Source: Stutzerimonas balearica DSM 6083 (lineage in GTDB: Bacteria > Pseudomonadota > Gammaproteobacteria > Pseudomonadales > Pseudomonadaceae). From it: 64,000 nt of DNA. Below, piece after piece: positions 26,210 to 34,579 of the stretch (position 1 is the first letter of the stretch; every line of letters begins with the position of its first letter). The DNA is taken from positions 2,862,501-2,926,500 of the forward strand of contig NZ_CP007511.1 of NCBI RefSeq assembly GCF_000818015.1, read 5' to 3'. Under the pieces are notes generated by a model. The model was not told the DNA's origin, made no database searches, and saw only the letters and a list, made by a program, of their open reading frames with translations. Both the position numbers and the translations under genes were made by a program.

Positions 26210-27937
26210 TCACGCGGTCACCTCGTCGTCCGCCAGGGTGGCGCAGACCTTGAGTACCTCTTCGATACTGGTCACGCCGGCGATCGCATAATCCAGCGCG
26301 CAGGCGGCCAGCGGCCGATAGTGCGGCTGCTGGCGCGCGGCCTCGGCGAAGCCCTGCGGATCACCGCGACGCAGGGCGGCGACCATCGGCTCATCGAGTT
26401 CGAGCAGTTCGTAGACACCGACGCGACCGGCATAGCCGGAGTTGTGGCAGTGGTGGCAGCCGCTGCCACGCTTGAAGCGGTAGTCACTGAGCGGCGCGTC
26501 ATGCAGGCTCTGCAGCCAGGCCAGCTGGCGCGGATCGGGCGTGTCGTCCTCCATGCAGTTCTCGCACACCCGGCGCACCAGCCGCTGAGCCAGCACGGCG
26601 TTGAGCGCGGTGGCGACGAGGAAAGGCTCGACGCCCATATCGATCAGGCGCATGGCCGAGGTCAGGGCGTCGTTGGTGTGCAGCGTCGAGAGCACGAGGT
26701 GACCGGTCAGCGCGGCGCGCAGGCCGATCTCGGCGGTCTCCTGGTCGCGGATCTCGCCGACCAGCACGATGTCCGGGTCCTGACGCAGCGCGGCGCGCAG
26801 CACGCGGGCGAAGGTCAGTTCGATCTTGGCGTTGACCTGCACCTGATTGACCCGCGGCAGCCGGTATTCGACCGGGTCCTCGACGGTGATGATCTTCTTC
26901 TCCGGGCTGTTCAGCTCGGAAAGCCCGGCATAGAGCGTGGTGGTCTTGCCCGAGCCGGTCGGGCCGGTGACCAGCACCATGCCGTGCGGACGCTGCAGCA
27001 GGCGGCGGAAGCGCTCGAGTATGACCGGTGGCATGCCGGTTCCGTCGAGCTGGAACATCGCCCCGCTCTGGTCGAGCAGGCGCATGACCACCGACTCGCC
27101 GAACTGTACCGGCATGGTCGAGACCCGTACGTCGAGGCTGCGGTTCTTCACCCGGATGTTGAAGCGCCCATCCTGCGGCAGGCGCTTCTCGGAAATGTCC
27201 AGGCCCGACATGATCTTCAGGCGCATGACCAGCGCCGAGGCCACTCGGTGCTCCTTCATCACCTGCTCGTTGAGCACGCCGTCGATACGCTGGCGGATGC
27301 GCACCACGCCTTCATCCGGCTCGATGTGGATGTCCGAGGCCTTCATCTGTACCGCGTCCTCGAACAGTGTCTGCAGCAGGCGCACCACTGGCGCATCGCT
27401 GTTGCTCTCAGCCCCCAGCCGCGCCAGGTCGAAGTCGCTTTCCTGCAGCTCGCCTTCGAGTTCGCCGGCCAGCGAGGCGATCTGGCTGGTGCGCCGGTAC
27501 AGCTGGTCGAGCGCGCCGAGCAACTCGCTCTCACGCACCACCGCCGGGTAGACGCGCTTGCCGAGCAGGCGCTCCATCTCGTCCTGGGCGAACAGGTCCA
27601 GCGGGTCGGTCATGCCCACCAGCACGCCATCGGCATGGCGCGACAGCACGATCACGCGGAAACGCCGGGCCACCGCCTCGGGCAGGCTCTGGGTGAGCCC
27701 GTTGTCGAACTTGTAGTGCTTGAGTTCGACGAAGGGGATCTGCAGCTGTTCTGAGAGCGCGCGCAGCAGCCGGCCTTCGTCGATGAAGCCGAGGTCGAGC
27801 ACCGTGCGGCCGAGCTTTGAGCCGGTGCGCTTCTGGTCCTGCAGGGCAAGCTGCAGCTGTTCTTCGCTGATCAGCCCGGCCTGAACGAGCAGGTCCCCCA
27901 GGCGAATCTTGCGCTGACGGTTGTCGAGTACGGTCAT
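26210..27937 (-). CDS. mshE: MSHA pilus assembly ATPase MshE
   Basis: A 575-residue PilB/GspE-type ATPase. The N-terminus carries two MshEN c-di-GMP-binding motifs in tandem: RLGDLLVQAGLISEEQLQLA at residue 12 and KLGRTVLDLGFIDEGRLLRA at 41. Then come the N2 domain, Walker A GPTGSGKT at 325-332, the aspartate box near 350-360, Walker B VGEIRD near 393, the TLHTND histidine box near 418, and a tetracysteine zinc site (CENC at 458-461, CHHC at 494-497). It powers extension of the pilus and is known to be activated by c-di-GMP. Its ATG overlaps the mshN stop (ATGA). Confidence 0.94.
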   Translation of the reverse strand: MTVLDNRQRKIRLGDLLVQAGLISEEQLQLALQDQKRTGSKLGRTVLDLGFIDEGRLLRALSEQLQIPFVELKHYKFDNGLTQSLPEAVARRFRVIVLSRHADGVLVGMTDPLDLFAQDEMERLLGKRVYPAVVRESELLGALDQLYRRTSQIASLAGELEGELQESDFDLARLGAESNSDAPVVRLLQTLFEDAVQMKASDIHIEPDEGVVRIRQRIDGVLNEQVMKEHRVASALVMRLKIMSGLDISEKRLPQDGRFNIRVKNRSLDVRVSTMPVQFGESVVMRLLDQSGAMFQLDGTGMPPVILERFRRLLQRPHGMVLVTGPTGSGKTTTLYAGLSELNSPEKKIITVEDPVEYRLPRVNQVQVNAKIELTFARVLRAALRQDPDIVLVGEIRDQETAEIGLRAALTGHLVLSTLHTNDALTSAMRLIDMGVEPFLVATALNAVLAQRLVRRVCENCMEDDTPDPRQLAWLQSLHDAPLSDYRFKRGSGCHHCHNSGYAGRVGVYELLELDEPMVAALRRGDPQGFAEAARQQPHYRPLAACALDYAIAGVTSIEEVLKVCATLADDEVTA

Positions 27938-29310
27938 CGGATACCTCCCAGGGCACCGGCCCTCTCGGTGGCGAAACGGCGGGCGTCGGCATCCAGGCCC
28001 TGGCCCTGCAGCGCGAGTCGATAATGGCGAGCGGCCTGCGCCGGCTGGTCCAGTTGCTCGAGCGCGATGGCCAGACCGAGCTGCCAGGTGGCCTGCGCCG
28101 GCCGCAGGGCGACCAGCCGGCGATAGGTATCGGCGCTTGCCCCCCACTCGCCGACCTGCTGGTAAAGCGCGGCCAGCAGTGCGTGGTAGGCGGCGTCGCG
28201 CTGCACCGGCGGCAGGTTGCCCTTCAGGGTGGTGATGGCGCCGAGCTGATCGCCGCTCTGCAACTGGCCACGTGCGAGCAGCATGCGCAGCTCGCTGTCC
28301 TGCGGGTGCTGCTGCAGCACACCGGGCAGCCAGGCCAGCAGACGATCCGAGCGATTGGCCGCCAGGTACGCCCTGGCCAGCCAGCGGCTCACCTCGCCGT
28401 CCTTAGGCCGCGCCTTGTGCAGCGCTTCCAGCTCGGTGATCGCTTGCGGCAGGTCACCGCGCTCGAGCGCGGCGCGCGCCTGCTCCAGCGGCGCCGGTCG
28501 GTGACTGCCAATCGCGACCCGCGGCTCGACGGGGCGTGCCTCGGTCTTGACCGCAGGCGCCTGCTCGTCCATCGGCCGCGGTGCAGGCGATGACCCCTGC
28601 TCGACCGGCGCCGGCCGGGTCACCCACTCGGGCAGTTGCGGCACCGCTTCGGCGCTTTCCTCGGCCACCGGTAGCTCGGCTTCGGTGCTGGCCTCGGGGG
28701 TGCCGGTCAGTGGCACGTCGAGCCACAGCTGCCAGCGATCGCCGGCCATTTCCAGACGATCACGCACGTCGAGCCGGTCGCCCAGGCCCATGAGCACGAC
28801 TTCGACATCCGCTCCCCGCGCCTCGACCCGCCAGGACAGGCTCTGCCCCTCGCGCTCGATTCGCCCGCTGCGCGGCTCGCCGGCCATCTCGACGCCCGGC
28901 AGGCGCAGGCTGACGAAGCCCTGCTGGTCGACGCGTTGGTAACTCACCGAGCGCTCAAGCAGCAATTGCAGGACAAAACGCGTGCCTTCGTTCTGCGGCA
29001 GAACCTCGAGCAGGCGATTGCCGGCAACCGGCACCGCCGCGTCGGCGGGTTCACTCGGCACGGCGACTGCCGCCGTGGCCAGCGCCGGAGGCTCGGGGGC
29101 CTCGAGGCGCCCACCGACGAGCCAGGCGACCGGCAGAGCCAGCATCAGCGCGCCCGTGGCGAGCAGACCCCAGCGTCTGAACCGGGCATGACGCTCGCGC
29201 CGCCGCGCGGCGCTCTCGTCGACCGCGTGCATGCCGTCCAGACGTTCGCGCTCGGTCGGCGCCGCCCGGCGCGCTTCGAGATCGCGCAGCATGTCGTTGA
29301 CCAGACTCAT
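27934..29310 (-). CDS. mshN: MSHA biogenesis protein MshN (TPR protein)
   Basis: A 458-residue bitopic membrane protein. A short cytoplasmic N-terminus (MSLVNDMLRDLEARR) precedes one membrane helix at about residues 46-65, a beta-rich AMIN-like middle, a proline-rich linker, and C-terminal tetratricopeptide repeats (about 290-440, such as ALERGDLPQAITELEALHKA). It probably links the inner-membrane complex to the secretin. Start and stop overlap mshM and mshE by four bases each, showing tight coupling. Confidence 0.87.
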   Translation of the reverse strand: MSLVNDMLRDLEARRAAPTERERLDGMHAVDESAARRRERHARFRRWGLLATGALMLALPVAWLVGGRLEAPEPPALATAAVAVPSEPADAAVPVAGNRLLEVLPQNEGTRFVLQLLLERSVSYQRVDQQGFVSLRLPGVEMAGEPRSGRIEREGQSLSWRVEARGADVEVVLMGLGDRLDVRDRLEMAGDRWQLWLDVPLTGTPEASTEAELPVAEESAEAVPQLPEWVTRPAPVEQGSSPAPRPMDEQAPAVKTEARPVEPRVAIGSHRPAPLEQARAALERGDLPQAITELEALHKARPKDGEVSRWLARAYLAANRSDRLLAWLPGVLQQHPQDSELRMLLARGQLQSGDQLGAITTLKGNLPPVQRDAAYHALLAALYQQVGEWGASADTYRRLVALRPAQATWQLGLAIALEQLDQPAQAARHYRLALQGQGLDADARRFATERAGALGGIR

Positions 29311-30233
29311 GGCAGCACCTCGCCAAGTTGCGAAAGCCATGGCCAGGCGCTGACCAGCGCAGCCAGCGAGGCGGCCACCGCCAACGGCCAGCGCAGATGC
29401 CGCGACCAGCCCTGCGGCAAAGCGCTGCCCTCGGTATCGGCCAGCGCGCGGCGCACATGGCGAACGCCCACGCATCGGCTGCCCTCGCCGAAGGCGGCCA
29501 TCAGGCACTTGTTGGCCAGAATGTTCAGCAGCCGCGGGATGCCACGGCTGCCCTGCACCAGCAGGCGCACCGCCGAAGGTTCGAACAGCGGCTCGCCGCG
29601 ATAGCCCGCCACCGCGAGGCGCTCGGTGAGATAGCGCGTCGCATCGGCCACATCCAGCGGTCGCAGCGCATAGGAAAAGGTGATGCGCTGGCGCAGCTGA
29701 CGCAGGTCCTGGCGCGCCAGCGTCTGGTCGAGTTCGGGTTGGCCGAACAGCACCACCTGCAGCAGCTTGCTCTGTTCGGTTTCCAGGTTGGTCAGCAGGC
29801 GCAGCCCCTCCAGCGTCGAGACTGGCAGCGCCTGTGCCTCATCGATCAGCAGGACGGTGCTGCGCCCCTCGCCAGCCAGCTCGATCAGCCGGGCATGCAG
29901 CGCGGCGAGCAGCCCGTGCGTATCCAGCTGTTCGACATCGGGCACGTGCAGCTCGTGGGCCAGCGCCTGGCGCAGCGCCAGCGGGCTGAGCGACGGGTTG
30001 GGCAACCAGGCGAGCTGGTAGCGCGAAGGGTCCAGCTCGTTGAGCAGCGCGCGACACAGCAGCGTCTTGCCGGTGCCGACCTCGCCGGTGATCTTGATGA
30101 AGCCCTCGCCTTCGGCAAGCGCGACGCGCAGCAGGTTGAGGCACGCCTGATAGGGCGCCAGCTGCACCAGGAAGCCGGTGTTCGGCGTGAGCGCGAACGG
30201 CTTCTCGCGCAGGCCGAAGAACGCCTCGTACAC
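29307..30233 (-). CDS. mshM: MSHA biogenesis AAA ATPase MshM (ExeA-like)
   Basis: A 308-residue protein starting MYEAFFGLREKPFALTPN, the standard opening of the ExeA/MshM family. Walker A GEVGTGKT is near residues 50-57 and Walker B TVLLIDEAQ near 126-134, with a C-terminal membrane helix at about 283-300. ExeA-type proteins help the secretin pass the peptidoglycan. It follows mshL after four bases and overlaps mshN. Confidence 0.9.
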   Translation of the reverse strand: MYEAFFGLREKPFALTPNTGFLVQLAPYQACLNLLRVALAEGEGFIKITGEVGTGKTLLCRALLNELDPSRYQLAWLPNPSLSPLALRQALAHELHVPDVEQLDTHGLLAALHARLIELAGEGRSTVLLIDEAQALPVSTLEGLRLLTNLETEQSKLLQVVLFGQPELDQTLARQDLRQLRQRITFSYALRPLDVADATRYLTERLAVAGYRGEPLFEPSAVRLLVQGSRGIPRLLNILANKCLMAAFGEGSRCVGVRHVRRALADTEGSALPQGWSRHLRWPLAVAASLAALVSAWPWLSQLGEVLP

Positions 30234-30237
30234 GGGC

Positions 30238-31839
30238 TTACCTCACCACCTGATTGAACGACTCGGCGCTCTTGCGCAGGTCGTCGAGCCAGACGCGGTC
30301 ATCGATCACCTGCGGGCGCAGCAGGATCACCAGTTCGGTCTGCTGCAGCGCCTTGCGCTGCTGCTGGAACAGGGCGCCAACCACCGGCAGCTTCGATGCC
30401 CAGGGCACGTTGGCGTCGGTATTGGTGTTGCGGTTTTCCATCAGGCCGCCGATGACCACGACCTGTCCGCTGCGTGCGCGCACGATCGAGTCGGACTGGC
30501 GCGTGGTCGACAGCGCCAGCGGCAGGTTGAAGACGTTGTCGTCGCTACCGAGCTGAATGGTCTTGTTCTGGTCCTGGACCCGGCTGACGGTGGGCCGGAC
30601 ATGCAGGGTGACCTGGTCGTTTTCGTCGATCTGCGGCGTCACGTCGAGCGAGATCCCGGAAAAGAACGGCGTCAGGGTGATGTCCAGATCCGGGGCGGTG
30701 GTGCCGCCGGCCAGCGTCGTGGTGGTGGTGGACACGTCGGTGACGAAGAATTCGTCGGTGCCGACCTTGATCACCGCTTTCTGATTGTTCAGGGTCGACA
30801 CGCGCGGGCTGGACAGCACGCGCACGTCGCCCTGGGTCTCGAGCAGCTGCAGCACGCCGGTGAAATCACCGTTCTGCACGATGGCGCTGAATACGCCACC
30901 GATGCCCTGCGCGCCAGCGAGGGCATCGCCCTGCAGCCCGAGGGTGATGTCGGCGTTGCCGAAGCTGCCCAGCTGCGACCAGTTGATGCCCGCCTGGAAG
31001 CCATCGGAGAGATTCACTTCGAGGATTTTCGCCTCGAGGATCACCTGGCGCTGCAGGTTGCGCTGTGCCTGTTCGAGAAAGTGCTCGACGGCTTGCTGGT
31101 CGCTCGCCGGCGCACGTACCACGAGCAGCCCGGCCTGTGGGTTGACCACCACGCTGTTGCCTTCCTCGCCGCCGATCATCATCGCGACGACTTCGCGCAC
31201 CTCGCCCCAGAAATCGACATTACTGGTGGTCAGCAACTGGCTGGCGTTGACCGTGGACGAGGTCGTGCTGGTGGTGGTTCCGGTCGCGGCGGTGCCGGTG
31301 TTGTCGCTGACCGCGACCTGCCCGGAGCTGACCCGCGTATCGCTCATGCCCTGGCGCTGCAGGTTGAGATAGTTGAGGTCATAGGTGCGCGTGACCACGC
31401 GATTGGGCAGGACCTGGTAGCCGTAGCTCGTGCGGCGGAAGTCATAGCCGTAGCTGTCGCGCACTGCCGCGAGCACTTCCTCGAGGGTGACGTTGCGCAG
31501 GCTGAAGGTGATGTTGCCCGTCACCTCGGGATGTACCAGCAGGTTCTGCCCGGCGCTGTCCATCAGGCTGAGAAAGAATTCGCGTGCCGGCATGTCGTTG
31601 GCGGCGACATCGAAGCGCGGCCCGGCCTGCACCGGCGCGTCGAGTGCCAGCGGCGGAATCAGTGCAGCCTGGACCGACGCCGGCGGCGCCACCTTGGCCT
31701 GAGTCTGCTCGAGGCTCTCCTTGAACAGGCGGTCGCTCTGCTCGTAGAGCTGTCGGTCGCCGTCCTTGAAAGTCTGACAGGCGCTCAGCAGGCAGATCAG
31801 GCTCAGCAGCCCAAGGCGTGGCTTGATAATCGACATCAT
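30238..31839 (-). CDS. mshL: MSHA secretin MshL
   Basis: A 533-residue outer-membrane secretin with a lipobox (LLSAC, cysteine 21). The N-terminal N0/STN-like domain (FFLSLMDSAGQNLLVHPEV) and a Ser/Thr-rich stretch (GTAATGTTTSTTSSTV) precede the secretin core. The core has VLSSPRVSTLNNQKAVIKVG and the C-terminal GGLMENRNTNTDANVPWASK that ends type II/III secretin domains. It makes the pore through which the MSHA filament leaves the cell. The start overlaps the mshK stop as ATGA. Confidence 0.93.
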   Translation of the reverse strand: MMSIIKPRLGLLSLICLLSACQTFKDGDRQLYEQSDRLFKESLEQTQAKVAPPASVQAALIPPLALDAPVQAGPRFDVAANDMPAREFFLSLMDSAGQNLLVHPEVTGNITFSLRNVTLEEVLAAVRDSYGYDFRRTSYGYQVLPNRVVTRTYDLNYLNLQRQGMSDTRVSSGQVAVSDNTGTAATGTTTSTTSSTVNASQLLTTSNVDFWGEVREVVAMMIGGEEGNSVVVNPQAGLLVVRAPASDQQAVEHFLEQAQRNLQRQVILEAKILEVNLSDGFQAGINWSQLGSFGNADITLGLQGDALAGAQGIGGVFSAIVQNGDFTGVLQLLETQGDVRVLSSPRVSTLNNQKAVIKVGTDEFFVTDVSTTTTTLAGGTTAPDLDITLTPFFSGISLDVTPQIDENDQVTLHVRPTVSRVQDQNKTIQLGSDDNVFNLPLALSTTRQSDSIVRARSGQVVVIGGLMENRNTNTDANVPWASKLPVVGALFQQQRKALQQTELVILLRPQVIDDRVWLDDLRKSAESFNQVVR

Positions 31840-32162
31840 GGCTTGCTCGGAGTGGCGACCGGGACGGCGAGGCGCAGCGTTTCACGACGGCCCTCGCGCT
31901 CGATCAGGACGGAATTCGAATAGATGTTCAGTACACGGGCATCGCCCAGGCGCTCGCCTATCTTCAACGAGCGGCCATTGACTACGGCGCGCGGCGCGCC
32001 CGGCAGGCGCAGGATCGCCTGCAGCTGCAGAACCTCGCTGGCAGGCGCGGCGCCCGCCTCGACACGCAGCGGATCGGCGCTTGGCAGCGTCGGATCGATG
32101 GCCTGGGCATCACCGACGAGGCAGGCAAGCAGCAGGCAGAAGATTCGAACGCGATCAGACAC
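31836..32162 (-). CDS. mshK: MSHA biogenesis protein MshK
   Basis: About 108 residues, PilP/GspC-like. I favour a GTG start at 32162, because it overlaps the mshJ stop and is preceded by GGGGTGG; an in-frame ATG at 32177 would add five residues. A signal sequence (RIFCLLLACLVGDAQA) precedes DPTLPSADPLR and a small beta domain (LQAILRLPGAPRAVVNGRSL, VLNIYSNSVLI) typical of proteins that dock on the secretin. Confidence 0.8.
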   Translation of the reverse strand: MSDRVRIFCLLLACLVGDAQAIDPTLPSADPLRVEAGAAPASEVLQLQAILRLPGAPRAVVNGRSLKIGERLGDARVLNIYSNSVLIEREGRRETLRLAVPVATPSKP

Positions 32163-32838
32163 CGACCCACCCCGCATGGCGACTCAAGGTATGCAACTCG
32201 ATAAGGATCCGCGCCTGCGCAGGGCCGGCCTCCTCGACCTGATAGTCGAGGCTGTCCCAGTGCAGCCGCCAACCGGAGGCCTGCACCGCCTGCAGGTAAT
32301 TCAGCAGGTCGAAGTAGCCACCCTCCAGGCGCAGCCGCAGACCGTGGCGATAAAAGCTGACCGCGGCGGCGGCTTTGCTTTCGCCGGCCGCTTCGGCTTC
32401 GGCAGCCGGCGGCTGGAGCGGCGCGGTGAAACTCTCCAGCTCGACCAGACGCAGCTTCGGCTGATTGCGCAACAGGTCCTGCAGCAACAGCTTCATCTTC
32501 GCCGGCGAAACCAGTGCACGGGTCTGCGCGTCGATACGCTGCGACAGCGCCTCGTGTTCCAGCTGCGCCTTGTCCAGCGCCTCGCGATAAGGCCGGTTGG
32601 GGTCGGCGGCCAGCTTCGCCTCGAGTTCGCGCAGGCTCGCCTGAGCTTCCAGCTGGCTGGCCTCGGCCTGGCGGCGCCCGGCGTCGAGAGCTTCGCGGCG
32701 CTCGGTCAGCGGATCGACTACCGTCAGCAGGTAGAGCAGGCCGAGCAGCGCCAGGCCGACCGCATAGGTCAGCCACTGCTCACGTGGGGCGAGCGCTCGC
32801 CACCGCAGCATCAGCGCAGCAAGGGAGCTATTCGCCAT
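32155..32838 (-). CDS. mshJ: MSHA biogenesis protein MshJ (PilO-like)
   Basis: A 227-residue bitopic protein. The ATG at 32838 has GGAG six bases upstream, better than the ATG at 32853. One membrane helix lies near residues 25-42, then a coiled coil (about 48-110), then a ferredoxin-like C-terminal domain (LRLRLEGGYFDLLNYLQAVQ) as in PilO. It forms part of the inner-membrane alignment complex with the two MshI proteins and MshK. It overlaps both neighbours. Confidence 0.85.
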   Translation of the reverse strand: MANSSLAALMLRWRALAPREQWLTYAVGLALLGLLYLLTVVDPLTERREALDAGRRQAEASQLEAQASLRELEAKLAADPNRPYREALDKAQLEHEALSQRIDAQTRALVSPAKMKLLLQDLLRNQPKLRLVELESFTAPLQPPAAEAEAAGESKAAAAVSFYRHGLRLRLEGGYFDLLNYLQAVQASGWRLHWDSLDYQVEEAGPAQARILIELHTLSRHAGWVGV

Positions 32839-33430
32839 CGTCTGCTCCGGCATGTGAGGAGAGGGTGAATTCGAGCAGTTGGCGTTCGTCGCGCTGCACG
32901 TCGAAGCGGGCGAACTCGCGGCCGGCGAAGGCCGGGCTCACGCCGAGGCTCTGCAGATAGAGCGGAAGCAGCTCCTGATCGCGACTCTGCCCTTTCAGGC
33001 TCATGTCATGACCGCCGGCGCGCAGCTGGATCGTTGTCAGCCACAGGCCGGCCGGCGGGTGGCGGTCGGCGAGCGCCGTGAGGATCGGCACGAAGCCTTC
33101 GGCACGCTCGGCATCGAGCTTGCCGAGATACTCGGCAAGCTGCAGCAGCTGACCGTTCTGCGCCTCGCGCTCGGCGAGCTGCTTGGGCAGTTGCCGGTCG
33201 AGCACCGGTTCGCGGTAACTGGCCTTGAACTGTGCGAGTCGCGCCTGTTCGGCCTCGGCCAGCTGCTGGGCCCGCTCCGCGGCCTGCCCGGCAGCATGCC
33301 ACTGCCAGGCGGACCAGCCGCCGTGCAGCACTACGCCGATCAGCAGCAAAGCCAAGCCGAGCGCCATCTGACGCGGCTTCGGCCCGCCGTGACGGCGCTG
33401 CTCCTGCTGGAAAAGGTTGACGTTCTGCAT
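32828..33430 (-). CDS. MSHA fimbrial assembly protein, PilN-like (MshI2)
   Basis: A 200-residue bitopic protein with the PilN hallmark QNVNLFQQEQRR at the N-terminus, the tail that inserts into the PilM-like partner. One membrane helix (about 24-42), a coiled coil (about 48-105) and a C-terminal domain follow. The ATG at 33430 overlaps the previous stop as TGATG and has AGGAAG seven bases upstream; the preceding GTG is not needed. In MSHA systems this gene is often called mshI2. Confidence 0.85.
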   Translation of the reverse strand: MQNVNLFQQEQRRHGGPKPRQMALGLALLLIGVVLHGGWSAWQWHAAGQAAERAQQLAEAEQARLAQFKASYREPVLDRQLPKQLAEREAQNGQLLQLAEYLGKLDAERAEGFVPILTALADRHPPAGLWLTTIQLRAGGHDMSLKGQSRDQELLPLYLQSLGVSPAFAGREFARFDVQRDERQLLEFTLSSHAGADDGE

Positions 33431-34350
33431 CACTGCACTTCCTGACGCAGGGCCGCGCCAACGGCGCCGATGCAGAAGGCCTGCGTGGCTTCCGGCAGGT
33501 CGGCCTCGGTCTGGCCGGCGAATAGTTCGCGCAGGTCGAGCCGCTGCAGATTGACGGCCAGGCCCGTGGAAAGCGCCTGAAAAGTCGCCTCGCCGTTCTG
33601 CTTCATCGGCAGCAGCAGGAGTCGGCTGATGTAACCCTTGCCGAGCTGACTTTCGAAGTAATCGAGCGAGCGCTGGATTTCCAGCGTCATCCCGGAGAGG
33701 TCCTGCGCCGCGCGCGCCAGACCGTTCTCGATACGCCGGGCCATATAGATGTCGGCGCCGTTCTGCACGCTGATCAGGCCTTCGCTGGTGCGCAGGCGCA
33801 GCAGCGCAAGGTTGACGCTGCCGGCGCCGGCCAGCAGCCCCAGATTGCGGAACGCCATTTCGGTGATGTCGATGCTCTGCAAGTGCAGGCCGGCCTGCCG
33901 GACGAGCGCCAGGTAGTGCTGCATGCGCGGCTTGCTGAAGACGATGCAGTACACCATGCGGTTGCGTCCGCGGTAGGCGTCTTCGGGTAGCGAGAAGCAG
34001 TCGACGATGACCTCTTCCAGCGACTCGCTGATCAAATCCTTGACGCGCCAGCGCATGGCGTCGCGCAGCTCGGCCGCGGGCACCTCGGGCGCCTCCAGGA
34101 GGAACATCTGGTATTCGGAGGGATGCAGCAGCACGTTGACTGCCGCGCCTTCGAGGCGGTGTTCAGCGACCAGCCGCTTGAGCAGCTCACCCTGGCCGGC
34201 AGTGTCGGCGGCGTGGTACTGGCACAGACGCAACTGCGCCGGCGCGCCTGCTTCGCGCAGAACCTGCGCCAGGCTCATGCCGTGCGGGCTGCTCTCAAGG
34301 CCGAGCAACCCCGCCGCCCGGCTATCACGCTTTCTCGAAAACAGCCCCAC
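33430..34350 (-). CDS. mshI: MSHA biogenesis protein MshI (PilM-like)
   Basis: A 306-residue cytoplasmic actin-like protein and the first gene of the pilus operon. The start is GTG at 34350 with GGGGAG seven bases upstream. Motifs such as AAELRDAMRWRVKDLI and MTLEIQRSLDYFESQ match PilM/MshI proteins, which bind the PilN-like tail. No mshH-like c-di-GMP phosphodiesterase gene precedes it, unlike in Vibrio; dinB follows upstream instead. The operon promoter should lie in 34351-34579. Confidence 0.85.
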   Translation of the reverse strand: MGLFSRKRDSRAAGLLGLESSPHGMSLAQVLREAGAPAQLRLCQYHAADTAGQGELLKRLVAEHRLEGAAVNVLLHPSEYQMFLLEAPEVPAAELRDAMRWRVKDLISESLEEVIVDCFSLPEDAYRGRNRMVYCIVFSKPRMQHYLALVRQAGLHLQSIDITEMAFRNLGLLAGAGSVNLALLRLRTSEGLISVQNGADIYMARRIENGLARAAQDLSGMTLEIQRSLDYFESQLGKGYISRLLLLPMKQNGEATFQALSTGLAVNLQRLDLRELFAGQTEADLPEATQAFCIGAVGAALRQEVQ

Positions 34351-34579
34351 TCACCGGCTCCCCTTGCCCACAAGCCACTGCGCGTTCAGCTGAAGAACGG
34401 CTAACAATGACCGATATCAATTTGCCATCAGTGGCGACGGGACTTTAACAACAATGGTTGAGGGTGTCCAAATACCGTCGTCTGCCTGTGCGCCGATGTC
34501 GCGCATCAAAATATGCGCACCGTCACACTTCTTTCGCTATCGGCAGCACGAAGCGTGCCGAGAGTGCGCTTCGTCGGGA
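34351..34579. other. intergenic region holding the pilus operon promoter and dinB 3' hairpins
   Basis: This 229-base gap lies between dinB (ending at 34580) and mshI (starting at 34350), both on the minus strand. It contains a perfect 6-bp inverted repeat GCGCAT/ATGCGC (34501-34518) and an 8-bp one, ACGAAGCG/CGCTTCGT (34548-34574). Neither has a T run, so they may be a weak dinB terminator or an operator. I see no clear sigma-70 or sigma-54 promoter for the operon; the 34380-34480 part is AT-richer and the likely place. Confidence 0.4.
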
